In this document: positions 46,384 through 56,585 of the stretch, one piece after another
Numbering within the stretch: position 1 is the stretch's first letter
Layout of the letters: every line of letters starts with the position of its first letter
Assembly (NCBI GenBank): GCA_905221105.1
Contig: CAJNBW010000004.1
Span: 8,101-72,100, forward strand
Source of the DNA: a bacterium
GTDB taxonomy: Bacteria; Bacillota; Bacilli; Lactobacillales; Streptococcaceae
Length of the DNA: 64,000 nt
Direction of reading: 5' to 3'
Notes under the pieces: model-generated
The model's database searches: none
What the model was told of the DNA's origin: nothing
What the model saw: only the letters and a program-made list of their open reading frames with translations
Program-made: the position numbers and the translations under genes

Positions 46384-47343
46384 ATGAAACTTTCTCATTA
46401 TTTAATTGGCTTACTTCTACTCCTAGTCTTTCTCTCTATTAGCATTGGGACCAGTGATTTTTCATGGGGAAAACTCTTTGCTCTGGATCATGAAACTTGG
46501 CTTCTCTTTCAAGAGTCGCGTCTTCCAAGGACGATTAGTATTCTCCTGACAGCCTCTAGTATGAGTATGGCAGGGCTCCTCATGCAAATCATCACCCAAA
46601 ATCAGTTTGCTGCTCCAAGCACGGTTGGAACGACTGAAGCCGCTAAACTGGGAATGGTGTTAAGCCTCTTTGTCTTTCCGTCGGCTAGTCTGACCCAAAA
46701 GATGCTCTTTGCTTTTGTCTCATCCATTTTATTTACCCTCTTCTTCCTGGCCTTTATGACTATTTTTTCTGTAAAGGAAAGGTGGATGTTGCCCTTGATT
46801 GGGATCATTTATAGTGGAATTATCGGTTCTGTGACAGAAGTTATCACCTATCGTTTCAATCTGGTTCAGAGTATGACCGCTTGGACCCAGGGGTCCTTCT
46901 CCATGATTCAGACCCATCAGTATGAGTGGCTCTTCTTAGGGCTCATTATCCTGATTGCCGTTTGGAAATTGTCCCAAACCTTTACCATCATGAATCTGGG
47001 TAAGGAAACCAGTGAGAGTTTGGGGATTTCTTACTCCCTACTTGAAAAACTAGCCCTCTTTCTGGTTGCGCTAACAACAAGCGTCACCATGATTACCGTG
47101 GGTGGCTTACCATTTCTCGGGGTCATCGTTCCCAATCTTGTTCGCAAGCGCTATGGAGATAATCTGAGTCAAACCAAACTCATAGTCGTACTGGTCGGTG
47201 CCAATCTAGTTCTGGCCTGCGATATCCTATCCCGAGTTCTGATTCGACCCTATGAGCTGTCTGTCAGTCTCCTACTAGGAATCATTGGTAGCCTCGTTTT
47301 TATCCTACTTCTTTGGAGAGGGGGACGAAAAGATGCAGTCTAA
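46384..47343 (+). CDS. piuB: Iron-compound ABC transporter permease PiuB
   Basis: 319 residues from the ATG at 46384 (MKLSHYLIGLL), preceded by AAAGGA at six bases; an ATG at 46369 is upstream of that site. FecCD/BtuC-type permease with about nine helices. Conserved stretches are RLPRTISILLTASSMSMAGLLMQ near 45-70 and GGLPFLGVIVPNLVRKRYG (the EAA-like loop that contacts the ATPase). First gene of piuBCDA, which takes up haem or ferric siderophores in pneumococcus. Confidence 0.9.
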   Translation: MKLSHYLIGLLLLLVFLSISIGTSDFSWGKLFALDHETWLLFQESRLPRTISILLTASSMSMAGLLMQIITQNQFAAPSTVGTTEAAKLGMVLSLFVFPSASLTQKMLFAFVSSILFTLFFLAFMTIFSVKERWMLPLIGIIYSGIIGSVTEVITYRFNLVQSMTAWTQGSFSMIQTHQYEWLFLGLIILIAVWKLSQTFTIMNLGKETSESLGISYSLLEKLALFLVALTTSVTMITVGGLPFLGVIVPNLVRKRYGDNLSQTKLIVVLVGANLVLACDILSRVLIRPYELSVSLLLGIIGSLVFILLLWRGGRKDAV

Positions 47344-48289
47344 AAGCAAACATAGCAAGCTCTTCTGGCTTCTCATTATTCTGGCCATCGGAGCTTGTCT
47401 TCTCTACTTTTGGCCCATCACCCATCTATCTGCCTTTGCTTGGAAGTTGCGTTCCCAAAAGGTTGTCGTTTATCTCTTGGTAGCCATCGCGACTGGGATT
47501 TCGACCATTAGTTTTCAAACCCTAACGGAAAATCGCTTCCTGACACCTAGTATTTTAGGAATCGAGTCCTTCTATGTTCTACTACAAACTCTGCTACTAG
47601 TTTTTGAAAGCAAATTTCTTCAACTTGGGAAGTCTCCTATCTTAGAATTTCTAGTCTTGCTTCTGCTCCAATCCCTCTTCTTTCTCGCCTTACAAGGCTA
47701 CTTGAAGACACTGATGAAGCAAGACCTAGTCTTCATTCTGCTGATCTGTCTAGCGCTCGGAAGTCTCTTTCGAAATATCAGTACCTTCCTTCAGGTTCTG
47801 ATGGATCCAAATGAATACGATAAACTGCAGAACAGTCTCTTTGCTTCCTTTCAGCATCTCAACACTCCCATCCTAGCCATCGGTTCTCTGATCATCCTCG
47901 CTTTGACAATCTTTTTCTTTCGAAAAGCAGTCATTCTGGATGTCTTGCACCTGCAAAGAGAAACGGCTCAGATACTGGGACTCGATGTTGAAAAAGAACA
48001 GAGAGAACTCCTCTGGGGCATCGTGCTTTTGACCTCAACGGCCACTGCCTTGGTAGGGCCTATGGCCTTCTTCGGCTTTATGCTGGCCAATCTCACCTAC
48101 CTGATTGTCAAAGATTATCGGCACAAGTTGCTCTTTATCGTAGCCATTCTGATTGGATTTATTAGTTTGACCTTGGGGCAAGCCCTTATCGAACGAGTCT
48201 TTGCACTAGAAATTCGCATCAGCATGATTATTGAGAGCGTTGGAGGTCTCTTATTCTTTATCTTACTTTACAGGAGGGCGCGTCGGTGA
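47333..48289 (+). CDS. piuC: Iron-compound ABC transporter permease PiuC
   Basis: 318 residues from the ATG at 47333, overlapping piuB by 11 bases; a longer frame exists inside piuB. FecCD family, about nine helices: VVVYLLVAIATGISTISFQTLTENRFLTPS, AQILGLDVEKEQRELLWGI and LVGPMAFFGFMLANLTYLI. It forms a heterodimeric channel with PiuB. Gene overlaps on both sides point to translational coupling. Confidence 0.9.
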   Translation: MQSKSKHSKLFWLLIILAIGACLLYFWPITHLSAFAWKLRSQKVVVYLLVAIATGISTISFQTLTENRFLTPSILGIESFYVLLQTLLLVFESKFLQLGKSPILEFLVLLLLQSLFFLALQGYLKTLMKQDLVFILLICLALGSLFRNISTFLQVLMDPNEYDKLQNSLFASFQHLNTPILAIGSLIILALTIFFFRKAVILDVLHLQRETAQILGLDVEKEQRELLWGIVLLTSTATALVGPMAFFGFMLANLTYLIVKDYRHKLLFIVAILIGFISLTLGQALIERVFALEIRISMIIESVGGLLFFILLYRRARR

Positions 48290-49038
48290 AACTGGAAAAC
48301 ATTGACAAATCCATTCAAAAACAGGTTATTTTGCAAGGAATTACCCTTGAAGTCAGTCCTCAGAAACTAACTGCCTTTATTGGTCCAAATGGTGCTGGAA
48401 AATCGACTCTCCTCTCCATCATGAGCAGACTGACCAAGAAAGATCAGGGAATTCTCAGTATCAAAGGCCGTGAAATCGAGTGTTGGAATTCGCAAGAACT
48501 GGCCAAAGAACTCACCATCCTAAAGCAGAAGATCAATTACCAAGCCAAATTGACTGTTGAAGAACTGGTCAGCTTTGGACGTTTTCCCTACAGTCGAGGT
48601 CGACTGAAGGCAGAAGACTGGGAAAAAATTCGAGAAACTCTGGACTATCTGGAACTGACCAACTTAAAAGACCGCTATATCGATAGCCTATCTGGCGGAC
48701 AGCTTCAACGTGTCTTTATCGCCATGGTACTGGCCCAGGATACAGACTTTATCTTGCTGGACGAACCGCTTAACAATCTTGATATCAAGCAAAGCGTCAG
48801 CATGATGCAGATTCTTCGGCGACTGGTGAAAGAACTAGGTAAGACCATTATCATTGTCCTCCACGATATTAACATGGCCAGTCAATATGCGGATGAAATT
48901 GTTGCCTTCAAGGACGGCCAAGTCTTTCGCAAGGGAACCACAAATCAAATCATGCAGGCTGACCTGCTCAGTCAACTTTACGAGATTCCCATCACACTGG
49001 CGGATATCAATGGCAAAAAGATCTGTATCTATAGCTAG
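48286..49038 (+). CDS. piuD: Iron-compound ABC transporter ATPase PiuD
   Basis: 250 residues from a GTG start at 48286, eight bases after AGGAGG and overlapping the piuC stop. Walker A GPNGAGKST near residue 37, Q-loop ILKQKINYQ, signature LSGGQLQRVFIAM, Walker B DFILLDEPLNNLD and switch VLHDINMA. The FepC/FhuC-like ATPase that drives PiuBC. An interval of 99 bases without a gene separates it from piuA. Confidence 0.92.
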   Translation: MKLENIDKSIQKQVILQGITLEVSPQKLTAFIGPNGAGKSTLLSIMSRLTKKDQGILSIKGREIECWNSQELAKELTILKQKINYQAKLTVEELVSFGRFPYSRGRLKAEDWEKIRETLDYLELTNLKDRYIDSLSGGQLQRVFIAMVLAQDTDFILLDEPLNNLDIKQSVSMMQILRRLVKELGKTIIIVLHDINMASQYADEIVAFKDGQVFRKGTTNQIMQADLLSQLYEIPITLADINGKKICIYS

Positions 49039-49137
49039 TAACTCAGAAACTCGAGTTAGAGAACCCTCAGTCTATTAGCTAACAAGCCTATCTAAGAGAC
49101 TCCCTACATCGTTATCACATTTTAAAAAGGAGAAATC

Positions 49138-50103
49138 ATGAAAACATCCCTTAAATTTTATCTTACTGCCCTAGTGGCCAGTTTCTTGCTCCTACTTGGT
49201 GCATGTAGTACAAACTCAAGCAATAGTAAGACGGAGTCAAGTAGCTCTGCTCCAACAGAGGTAACCATTAAAAGTTCACTAGGTGTAGTCACACTTTCAA
49301 AAGTCCCTGAAAAGATTGTGACCTTTGACCTCGGTGCTGCGGATACTATTCGCGCTTTAGGTTTTGAAAAGAATATCGTCGGAATGCCTACAAAAACTGT
49401 TCCGACTTATCTTAAAGACCTAGCTGGAAAAGTTAAAAATGTTGGTTCTATGGTTGAGCCAGACCTAGAAGCCCTTGCTGCTCTTGAACCAGACCTAATT
49501 ATCGCTTCACCACGTACCCAAAAATTCGTAGATAAGTTCAACGAAATCGCTCCGACTGTTCTCTTCCAAGCAAGCAAGGACGACTACTGGACTTCTACCA
49601 AGGATAATATCGAATCCTTAGCAAGCGCCTTTGGTGAAACTGGTACACAGAAAGCCAAAGAAGAATTGGCTAAGCTAGACAAGAGCATCCAAGAAGTCGC
49701 AACTAAAAATGAAAGTTCTGACAAAAAAGCCCTTGCCATCCTCCTCAACGAGGGAAAAATGGCAGCCTTTGGTGCCCAATCTCGTTTCTCTTTCTTGTAC
49801 CAAACCTTGAAATTCAAGCCAACTGACACTCAATTTGAAGACTCTCGCCACGGACAAGAAGTCAGTTTTGAAAGTGTCAAAGAAATCAATCCTGACATCC
49901 TCTTTGTCATCAACCGTACCCTTGCCATCGGTGGCGACAACTCTAGCAACGATGGCGTCCTAGAAAATGCCCTCATCGCTGAAACTCCTGCCTCTAAAAA
50001 TGGTAAGATTATCCAACTAACACCAGACCTCTGGTATCTAAGTGGTGGCGGGCTTGAATCAACTAAACTCATGATTGAAGACGCACAAAAAGCTTTGAAA
50101 TAA
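49138..50103 (+). CDS. piuA: Iron-compound binding lipoprotein PiuA
   Basis: 321 residues. Lipoprotein signal with lipobox LLGAC, the cysteine at about residue 23, followed by a serine/threonine-rich tether (TNSSNSKTESSSSAP). Then a cluster A-2/TroA-helical-backbone binding protein (KVPEKIVTFDLGAADTIRALG, EPDLIIASPRTQKFVDKF, GGGLESTKLMIEDAQKAL). Nearly identical to pneumococcal PiuA as I recall it. It captures haem or catechol-type siderophore iron at the membrane surface. Own AAGGAG; ends at a bidirectional terminator. Confidence 0.95.
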   Translation: MKTSLKFYLTALVASFLLLLGACSTNSSNSKTESSSSAPTEVTIKSSLGVVTLSKVPEKIVTFDLGAADTIRALGFEKNIVGMPTKTVPTYLKDLAGKVKNVGSMVEPDLEALAALEPDLIIASPRTQKFVDKFNEIAPTVLFQASKDDYWTSTKDNIESLASAFGETGTQKAKEELAKLDKSIQEVATKNESSDKKALAILLNEGKMAAFGAQSRFSFLYQTLKFKPTDTQFEDSRHGQEVSFESVKEINPDILFVINRTLAIGGDNSSNDGVLENALIAETPASKNGKIIQLTPDLWYLSGGGLESTKLMIEDAQKALK

Positions 50104-50142
50104 GCCGCTTCAAACTCAATTTAAGTAAAATTTTGACATTCT

Positions 50143-50189
50143 AAAACGCATCCTATCAAGTTTACTCAAACCTGATAAGATGCGTTTTT
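50143..50189. terminator. Bidirectional terminator between piuA and yidD
   Basis: AAAACGCATCCTATCA / TGATAAGATGCGTTTTT long stem with A and T tracts on both sides, between two convergent genes. Confidence 0.85.
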
Positions 50190-50215
50190 ATCATTTTGAA
50201 ACCTTTTGCCCAACC

Positions 50216-50458
50216 TCATTTTCCTTCTTGATTCCGTTTAAGGGAAAAGTGGTCTGGGACGGAGTCCTTGCCTGTTTTCGACCAGGGATGGCAACGTAGA
50301 ATCCGAGCCAAGCCCATCAAGACACCCTTGAAGCCATGTTTTTCAATAGCCTGAATCATGTAGTTGGAACAAGTCGGCTCAAAACGACAAGAGGGGGGAA
50401 AGGCTGGCGAGATAAAACGTTGGTATAAGCGCACAGGCGCTATTAAAATTCGTTTCAT
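50216..50458 (-). CDS. yidD: Membrane protein insertion efficiency factor YidD
   Basis: 80 residues with the family pattern [33 protein letters not shown] and RCHPW, including the three conserved cysteines. It is membrane-associated through an amphipathic helix and assists YidC-type insertion. Start codon overlaps the rluB stop by one base. Last gene of the murI-to-yidD operon. Confidence 0.92.
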   Translation of the reverse strand: MKRILIAPVRLYQRFISPAFPPSCRFEPTCSNYMIQAIEKHGFKGVLMGLARILRCHPWSKTGKDSVPDHFSLKRNQEGK

Positions 50459-51180
50459 TATTTCTTGGTTACAGCCATGGTGTGTAGTTGGCTGATTTCT
50501 TTTTTGTTAAGACGACGCGATTCACCTGGACGAAGGCCTGTCAAGTCTAGATGTCCAAAACGGGTCCGTGACAACTTGTCCACTTGAAGACCGACAGCTT
50601 CAAACATTTTTTTAACCTGATGGTTACGCCCTTCATGGATTGTCAATTGGACTACTGAGCGATTTTTAACGGGGTCCACTTTGAGAATCTCGTAAACAGC
50701 TGGCTTGGTTTTCTTACCATCAATCTCAAGTCCACGGGTCAAGGGGCGGAGATTATCCTTATTGGCCACACCTTTAACACGCGCAACATAAACCTTGTCA
50801 ATCTCATTACGGGGGTGAATCATTTCATCCGTAAAATCCCCATCATTGGTCAAAATCAAAACGCCTGATGTATCCCAGTCCAAACGTCCAACTGGGTAAA
50901 TGCGCTCTTTTACATTGGGCAAGAGGTCGACGACAGTCTTACGACCCTTATCATCTGTCACACTGGAAATGACACCGCGTGGTTTATTAAGCAGATAGTA
51001 GACCTTTTCTTCGTTGTAGATTGGTTGACCTTCCACTTCGACCTTGTCTCCTGACTTGATGGTGGTTGCGAGTTCACGCACCACTTGGCCATTGACCGTC
51101 ACCAAGCCCTGCTTGATCAACTCTTCTGCTTTTCTCCTACTGGCCACACCTGCGTGGGCAATATATTTATTGATTCTCAT
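50458..51180 (-). CDS. rluB: 23S rRNA pseudouridine synthase RluB-type
   Basis: 240 residues: N-terminal S4 domain ([22 protein letters not shown], 1-60) and an RsuA-type catalytic domain with the aspartate in [17 protein letters not shown] near residue 102 and the late motif [19 protein letters not shown]. Modifies the 23S rRNA near the peptidyl-transferase centre. The start overlaps scpB by 14 bases. The order scpA-scpB-rluB is widely conserved in Firmicutes. Confidence 0.93.
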   Translation of the reverse strand: MRINKYIAHAGVASRRKAEELIKQGLVTVNGQVVRELATTIKSGDKVEVEGQPIYNEEKVYYLLNKPRGVISSVTDDKGRKTVVDLLPNVKERIYPVGRLDWDTSGVLILTNDGDFTDEMIHPRNEIDKVYVARVKGVANKDNLRPLTRGLEIDGKKTKPAVYEILKVDPVKNRSVVQLTIHEGRNHQVKKMFEAVGLQVDKLSRTRFGHLDLTGLRPGESRRLNKKEISQLHTMAVTKK

Positions 51181-51736
51181 CTTCTTCTATCCTTTCACCA
51201 AATAATTGGCTTTCTTGGGCTTGAATCTCAAGCTCATCAATCACTGGTAATTCTTCCAAATGGTTAATTCCCATGTAATCTAGGAAATAATCTGTAGTCA
51301 CATAGAGGTTGGGGCGCCCCAAGACTTCTTTTTTCCCGTCTTCTTTAATCAAGTCAAAAGCCTGCAACTTTGCCAAAGCCCCACTCGAGTTAACCCCACG
51401 AATAGCATCAATCTCTATCCGTGTGATGGGTTGCTTGTAGGCAACGATGGACAAGGTCTCAAGGGCAGCCCGAGACAAACTCTGGTTGATAGGCGCCTTG
51501 GAATATTCCTTCAAGATCTCTGCAAATTGAGGCTTGGTCACCAATCTATAAGCGCCCCCTGTCTCAATCAGAGCCAAACTGGAATCTGGGTCCTTTTCAT
51601 ACTTCTGGACTAATTTTTCTAAACTCTGTTGGATACCTGTCGGTGGTAGAGAGAGGAGTTCAGCTAACTGACGGACCCTAATCCCATCTTCACCCGCTAC
51701 AAACAAGAGCGCTTCTATTTTTGCTAAAGTACTCAT
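51167..51736 (-). CDS. scpB: Segregation and condensation protein B
   Basis: 189 residues: two winged-helix domains ([27 protein letters not shown] and [27 protein letters not shown]), plus an acidic tail. Binds ScpA in the SMC condensin complex that organises and segregates chromosomes. Lies 18 bases after scpA and overlaps rluB. Confidence 0.95.
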   Translation of the reverse strand: MSTLAKIEALLFVAGEDGIRVRQLAELLSLPPTGIQQSLEKLVQKYEKDPDSSLALIETGGAYRLVTKPQFAEILKEYSKAPINQSLSRAALETLSIVAYKQPITRIEIDAIRGVNSSGALAKLQAFDLIKEDGKKEVLGRPNLYVTTDYFLDYMGINHLEELPVIDELEIQAQESQLFGERIEEDENQ

Positions 51737-51754
51737 CTTTCCTCTCTATCAAGT

Positions 51755-52483
51755 TTAGCTTTGTGCCACTTGACTTTCTTCCTTCTTTTCCATGAGATAG
51801 ATATCTCCGAAACTCTCCTCTTGCAAGAGGATCAGTTCCTGAGTTTTGATTAACTCTAGGGTTGCCAAAAAGAGGGTAATGACCTCTTGGACATTCTGGG
51901 CTTCCTTGAATAAATCCTGCAAGCGCAACTGATCTCGTCCAGTCAAGGACTCTTTCACGACGACCATCATGTCCTCAATCTTATACTCATCCCGCAGGAT
52001 AGTTGTATGATTCTGAGCAAACTCCTCTTTTTTCTTGGCTAGGATATTTGAAAAAGCCAAAAAGAGGTCAATGGTCGTCCTGTCATGAACAAGCTCCGCA
52101 TCTTCGTAAATCAACTCTGTCGGTGCTTTGGAATAGTACTGGGCCCGTTCTTGGTGCTTGACTTCCAAGTGCTCCCCCAAGAGCTTGAACTTGCGGTATT
52201 CTTCGATTTGAGAGAGAAGGTCCTGCTCCAGATCATCCTCCAAGTCTATCACTTCTGCCACCTTTGGAAGAAGCTTGCGACTCTTAATCAGCATGAGCTG
52301 ACTGGCCATGACCATGTACTCACCCGTCACTTCTAGACGCATGGCCTGCAAGGTTGAGACATAGGCTAGATACTGTTCGATAACTTCCGTAATGGGCACA
52401 TCGTAGATATCCATCTGGTACTTAGAAACCAAGTGCAAAAGCAAGTCCAGGGGCCCTTCAAAATCTTTTAATTTAATATCCAT
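51755..52483 (-). CDS. scpA: Segregation and condensation protein A (kleisin)
   Basis: 242 residues. The N-terminal SMC-binding part reads [30 protein letters not shown], followed by a helical middle and a C-terminal winged helix (about 180-235) ending [18 protein letters not shown]. Kleisin subunit bridging SMC heads. The ATG overlaps the XerD-like gene stop by one base, so the genes are coupled. Confidence 0.95.
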   Translation of the reverse strand: MDIKLKDFEGPLDLLLHLVSKYQMDIYDVPITEVIEQYLAYVSTLQAMRLEVTGEYMVMASQLMLIKSRKLLPKVAEVIDLEDDLEQDLLSQIEEYRKFKLLGEHLEVKHQERAQYYSKAPTELIYEDAELVHDRTTIDLFLAFSNILAKKKEEFAQNHTTILRDEYKIEDMMVVVKESLTGRDQLRLQDLFKEAQNVQEVITLFLATLELIKTQELILLQEESFGDIYLMEKKEESQVAQS

Positions 52484-53223
52484 TATCTATATTTTTCTAA
52501 GGTCAGGACTGTTTTTAATCCTAATTTTTTTGCAATTTCGTACAAATCGACCTTGTTTTCTATTTGTCTTAGAATGAACTGTTCCCGTAGGGCTTGGGCT
52601 GATAAGGTTGGGAAACCTTTCTCCTTGACAAAGGACTCCAATTGACGGAAGGCCCACTGACGAGAATAAGCTTTCCCTGCCCTTTCAAAGAGGTAGGTCT
52701 GTCCCATCAAGGGTTCTAGCTCTGAAAGCAAGGTTGTGGGAATGGTGACAATCCTCTGTTGGGAAGCCTTGCTGATTCGCAACACCTGAAAATCCAGATT
52801 GATATCTGCAACCTTAAGGGTTAAAATCTCACTCGGCAAGAGCCCTATTTCCAAGATAAGAAGCGCCAGCAAGCGTCCTTCTGGATAATTACTTTCCTGC
52901 CAAAAAGAGTCTAGGACTAATAGTTCCGGCTTTTCAGTCTTCTTTTCAGCTTGTTTGGCTAATTCCAAACGGTAAAAGCTGTCCACTTCTCCTTTTTGAT
53001 AGAGAAAGTAGAGAAATTGATTACAAGCCGAAATCTTTCGTTTCTGGGCACTAATTTTTAGATTGGCTAGCTGGGCTTGGTAAATCTTGAGACTGGTCTC
53101 CGAAATCCGCTCGCCCACAACGTCTAAAAATTGCTCCAAATCATACTTATAGGACTGCTTGGAATTGGCAGACAATCCCTGTTTTTCCTCTAAAAAGGCT
53201 GAAATCCTGTCTCTCATTTGCAT
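52483..53223 (-). CDS. xerD: XerD-like tyrosine recombinase-family protein with atypical active site
   Basis: 246 residues. SAM-like N-terminal domain (about 1-80, [24 protein letters not shown]) and a reduced catalytic domain. Where XerD has LRHSF and LGH, this protein reads ALREQF and KLGLKT, so the active-site histidines appear to be missing; a terminal tyrosine remains in LEKYR. This matches the streptococcal XerD-like (XerDL) group found beside scpAB, for which recombinase activity is doubtful. The symbol follows common annotation; the true dimer-resolution recombinase in streptococci is XerS. Overlaps the CBS gene by ten bases. Confidence 0.8.
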   Translation of the reverse strand: MQMRDRISAFLEEKQGLSANSKQSYKYDLEQFLDVVGERISETSLKIYQAQLANLKISAQKRKISACNQFLYFLYQKGEVDSFYRLELAKQAEKKTEKPELLVLDSFWQESNYPEGRLLALLILEIGLLPSEILTLKVADINLDFQVLRISKASQQRIVTIPTTLLSELEPLMGQTYLFERAGKAYSRQWAFRQLESFVKEKGFPTLSAQALREQFILRQIENKVDLYEIAKKLGLKTVLTLEKYR

Positions 53224-53675
53224 CGAATCTCATATTCCTTACTAAAGTCATGCAAGAGAGCATTGACTGCCTTGAGGATAGATTTGCGCGTAATAATCCC
53301 TTGGAAAATCCCCTCTGCGTCCACAACCGGTAAGAAAGACTCATCTACCAACTTGTGCAAGACCTCCGTAATGGTAAAATCTGGCGAAACAACCGCTACG
53401 TCCCTTTTCGTCATGTGGACAATGTCCGTATCTGCCATGATCTCTTGACTCAGGTCATGCTCCATCTGATAAGCCATAATATCTCTGAGCCCAATAGTCC
53501 CAACAAACTGCTTTTCATCTGTCACAACAGGAACACGGGTATAGGTCATCTGACTGAGCAAGAGGGTCGCATGATCCGCATTGTGGGTATCAATCAAAAC
53601 AGCTAGATTTTCAGCAGGGGTCAAAAAAGTTTCCTCTTGACCCAGCAAGAAAGTCTCAAACTCCTTGGCAATCAT
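53214..53675 (-). CDS. CBS-domain pair protein, DarB/CbpB-like
   Basis: 153 residues made of two CBS motifs (about 20-80 and 85-145: YTRVPVVTDEKQFVGTIGLRDIM and ESFLPVVDAEGIFQGIITRKSIL). The layout resembles Bacillus DarB (YkuL) and Listeria CbpB, which bind cyclic di-AMP and then regulate Rel or pyruvate carboxylase. Nucleotide binding here is inferred. The start overlaps the phosphodiesterase stop (ATGA). Confidence 0.8.
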   Translation of the reverse strand: MIAKEFETFLLGQEETFLTPAENLAVLIDTHNADHATLLLSQMTYTRVPVVTDEKQFVGTIGLRDIMAYQMEHDLSQEIMADTDIVHMTKRDVAVVSPDFTITEVLHKLVDESFLPVVDAEGIFQGIITRKSILKAVNALLHDFSKEYEIRCK

Positions 53676-54193
53676 CGGCTAAACTCCTTGGACAAGCCCG
53701 GATACACCTCATGGTCTCGTGTCAAAAAGTCCACTTTGAAGTAACTGTCATCAATCTCCACACGAGCATAGAGACATTCTCTGATGGTACCACGTGGTTG
53801 ACTGATAGAGCCTGGATTTAGAAAAAGAGTCTTTCCTTCCATCCAAGCATTTGGCACATGCAAGTGACCATAGAGGCAGATATCGGCCTCTTCTTCCTGA
53901 GCCCAGTAGTCCAACTTTTGAAAGTTGAAATTGATGTCAAACAGGTGTCCATGGGTTTGGATAATCTTGGTCGAACCAAGCTCAGTCACCAAACGTTCTG
54001 GGTAACCTGCATAGAAGTCCATATTCCCTTTAACAACACAGATGCCTTCCCAAAGGGGAGAATCAGGACGCAGTTCAGAATCGCCGTTATGAAAAACGGC
54101 GTCAACTTTGCCCACATAGCGATCACGGATTTCTTCCACAATCAAGCTATCGCCATGAGAATCGCTCATTACAATGATGGTTTGCTTTGCCAT
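53672..54193 (-). CDS. YfcE/MJ0936-type metallophosphoesterase
   Basis: 173 residues with the dimetal phosphoesterase motifs MSDSHGDS (9-16), [20 protein letters not shown] and YGHLHVPN. Family members hydrolyse phosphodiester model substrates with manganese; the natural substrate is unknown. Overlaps rdgB by 25 bases and the CBS gene by four, part of a tightly packed operon. Confidence 0.88.
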   Translation of the reverse strand: MAKQTIIVMSDSHGDSLIVEEIRDRYVGKVDAVFHNGDSELRPDSPLWEGICVVKGNMDFYAGYPERLVTELGSTKIIQTHGHLFDINFNFQKLDYWAQEEEADICLYGHLHVPNAWMEGKTLFLNPGSISQPRGTIRECLYARVEIDDSYFKVDFLTRDHEVYPGLSKEFSR

Positions 54194-55140
54194 GATGGAA
54201 ATACCTCCAAAAGTTTCTTAACGGCTAAGGCACGGTGAGATTGACTATTTTTTTCTTCAAGGGTTAATTCAGCTGAGGACTTGCCTGTCTCTCCTACAAG
54301 GAAGAGAGGATCGTAACCAAATCCATTTTCACCCTTAGGTTCAAAGTTAATGTAGCCTGGCCAGTCTGCTTCAACAACCAAACTTTCCTTGTTTGCGCTG
54401 GCTACGACTAGGGTTGTATGGAATTGAGCCGAGCGGTCCTTGAGTTCAAAGACCATGGCCAATTCGTGCAAGAGTTTGGCATTGTTTTCACGGTCAGTTG
54501 CTCCCACACCTGCGAAACGAGCTGACCAGACACCTGGCAAGCCACCAAGGACATCGACTTTAAGTCCAGAATCATCTGCCAAAACCATCTTGCCTGTTAA
54601 CTGTGAAATGGTTTCTGCCTTGAGGCGGGCATTTTCTTCAAAGGTCATGCCTGTTTCTGCTACTTCAGGTAGGTCAGGATAGTCATTGAGATTTTCCACA
54701 TCATAGCCTAACTTGTCAAAGATAGCTCGAAATTCCTTGGTCTTTCCCTCGTTACGAGTCGCAATCAACAAGGTTTCTCTGACCTTGTTTGTCTCAAAGA
54801 AATCATGAACATTGACCCCTTCTTTGGGCAATTCCACATACAAGAGTTGCCCATTTTCAACCAAAAGCAAAGCTCCCTGACGTTGGATGACTTCTAGATT
54901 GCGACCTGCTTCTTGGTTTAGTATATCTACCACAAAAGACAATAAACGGTAGCGAGAACCATAGCGTAAAACAGTAACCGAAATCGGGAAACCTCGTTCC
55001 TCGTCTCGAAAGATTTTGGCCAATCCAACCAGAGGGAAATCCAAGTCTTCATCAGTCAACGTCCGGACGCCACCAAAAATACTATAGGACCCGACATACC
55101 AGTCCTGGTCATCCTTGTATTCATAAATTTTATTTGTCAT
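54169..55140 (-). CDS. rdgB: XTP/dITP diphosphatase (RdgB/HAM1) with streptococcal N-terminal extension
   Basis: 323 residues from the ATG at 55140, which overlaps the murI stop (ATGA). Residues about 128-320 are the RdgB/HAM1 domain ([82 protein letters not shown]). It destroys non-canonical ITP and XTP. Residues 1-127 are an extra module ([23 protein letters not shown]) present in streptococcal homologues and of unknown role. Confidence 0.92.
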   Translation of the reverse strand: MTNKIYEYKDDQDWYVGSYSIFGGVRTLTDEDLDFPLVGLAKIFRDEERGFPISVTVLRYGSRYRLLSFVVDILNQEAGRNLEVIQRQGALLLVENGQLLYVELPKEGVNVHDFFETNKVRETLLIATRNEGKTKEFRAIFDKLGYDVENLNDYPDLPEVAETGMTFEENARLKAETISQLTGKMVLADDSGLKVDVLGGLPGVWSARFAGVGATDRENNAKLLHELAMVFELKDRSAQFHTTLVVASANKESLVVEADWPGYINFEPKGENGFGYDPLFLVGETGKSSAELTLEEKNSQSHRALAVKKLLEVFPSWQSKPSL

Positions 55141-55931
55141 AATTCTACATGCTCCACATGAATCTCTTTTTCCAGCCATTCTTCACCTATTTGGGCAAAA
55201 CTTTGGCTGCTAGCTGTTGTGTAAAAACGGTGTTGGAGTGGTCCAGCATCGCGACCACGATTGATTTCAAAATAATTGAGTAAGACTGAGATATCCCGTA
55301 CGCACTCTGCCCCACTATCGATGAGCTGAACCTTTGGCCCCATGACATTTTGAATAATGGGTCTGAGAAGTGGATAATGGGTACAGCCCAAAATCAGGCT
55401 ATCCACCTTTCCTACCAAGGGACGCAGGGTTTCATAGACCACTTTCTTAGTGACACTGGTTGACAGAGCACCGGACTCCACCAAGGGAGCAAACTTGGGA
55501 CAGGCCAAACTCTCCACCTGTAAGTCCGGATCCAGATCATGGATTTTCTGACGATAAATATCTGATTGGACCGTCATAGGGGTTCCAATTACCCCGATTT
55601 TCCCACCTTGACTGGACTTGATGGCTGCCGAAGCTCCTGGCAAAATCACACCTAGAACAGGAATATCTAGTTGAGCCTTGATTTCTTCCCAGACGACCGC
55701 AGTCGCAGTGTTACAAGCAATGACAATCATCTTGACATCCTTGGTCAAGAGAAAATTGACCAGCTGCCAAGTATATTCACGAATTTGCTCAGCAGGACGG
55801 GGACCATAAGGTGCCCGAGCCGAATCTCCAATATAGACGATTTCTTCATGGGGAAGCTGGCGCATGAGCTCACGCACAACGGTCAAGCCCCCGACACCCG
55901 AATCCAAAAAACCAATTGGTCGATTATCCAT
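55137..55931 (-). CDS. murI: Glutamate racemase
   Basis: 264 residues. Both catalytic cysteines are in place: [11 protein letters not shown] near residue 73 and [11 protein letters not shown] near 184. [18 protein letters not shown] opens the protein. Provides D-glutamate for peptidoglycan. First gene of the operon murI-rdgB-phosphoesterase-CBS-xerDL-scpA-scpB-rluB-yidD. About 450 bases lie between it and the UPF0154 coding start, mostly UPF0154 itself plus roughly 200 bases without a gene (55932-56130). Confidence 0.96.
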   Translation of the reverse strand: MDNRPIGFLDSGVGGLTVVRELMRQLPHEEIVYIGDSARAPYGPRPAEQIREYTWQLVNFLLTKDVKMIVIACNTATAVVWEEIKAQLDIPVLGVILPGASAAIKSSQGGKIGVIGTPMTVQSDIYRQKIHDLDPDLQVESLACPKFAPLVESGALSTSVTKKVVYETLRPLVGKVDSLILGCTHYPLLRPIIQNVMGPKVQLIDSGAECVRDISVLLNYFEINRGRDAGPLQHRFYTTASSQSFAQIGEEWLEKEIHVEHVEL

Positions 55932-56130
55932 ACAGTCTTCTTTCTAGTCTTTTTTCTGATTGATAGTTCATTATGATTACTTGTCTTTAAGAACTGAAGA
56001 ACAACCTCATCAACAACTATCTCTCTTAATCATAATCAAATATCAATAGAATGCAAGGAAAAAGTCTCATCCCTAAACCATAGCCAACATAGTGAGAAGT
56101 CTGGAACTTTCATCCCAGACTTTTCCTTAT

Positions 56131-56379
56131 TTATTTTTTCTTTTTATTGTTAGCAAGGGCTGCCTTTTGTTGGCGGATGATTTGGTGGTAAACTTGTTGT
56201 ACCTTAGCCTCACTTGGTTTTTGACCATTTGCACTCAAAAGAGTACGAACCGCTTCAGCATTCAAACGTGGGTTGTCAGCGAATTCTTTTTCAATTTGCT
56301 TACGAACCAAGTACATTCCTCCAAGAGCTCCTCCTAGAAAAGCTAGCACAATCAAGACAATTGCTAAAAGTAAATCCAT
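56131..56379 (-). CDS. UPF0154 (YneF-like) membrane protein
   Basis: 82 residues from the second of two adjacent ATGs (56379), seven bases after AGGAG. One N-terminal membrane helix ([24 protein letters not shown]) followed by a basic helical tail with [15 protein letters not shown], ending NNKKKK. Conserved in Firmicutes; function unknown. It stands alone, with a GTCTGG/CCAGAC hairpin (about 56096-56120) after the stop. Confidence 0.85.
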
Positions 56380-56553
56380 CATTTTTCTCCTGTTTCTTTT
56401 TGAGTCCCTTTCATTATACCACAAACTAGCCACCCTGACCAGTTTGTTCTACACTTTCAGGGATGGAATAGACAGTAAAAAGAACCCTGTTTTTCTGCAA
56501 AAGAAGGCTCCTTGCTAAGTTTAATTTACATAGATAGCTAGTGTAAGAAATAA

Positions 56554-56584
56554 AAGACTGAAACACTAGATTTCAGCCTTTTTC
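56554..56584 (-). terminator. Terminator after the trpXYZ-type operon
   Basis: GGCTGAAAT / GTTTCAGTC stem and a T-rich tail on the minus strand, just past the ATPase stop. Confidence 0.7.
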
Positions 56585-56585
56585 T

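Noticed and set aside
52483-53223. Functional XerD chromosome-dimer recombinase
   Set aside because: Active-site histidines appear absent; it fits the XerD-like group near scpAB instead.
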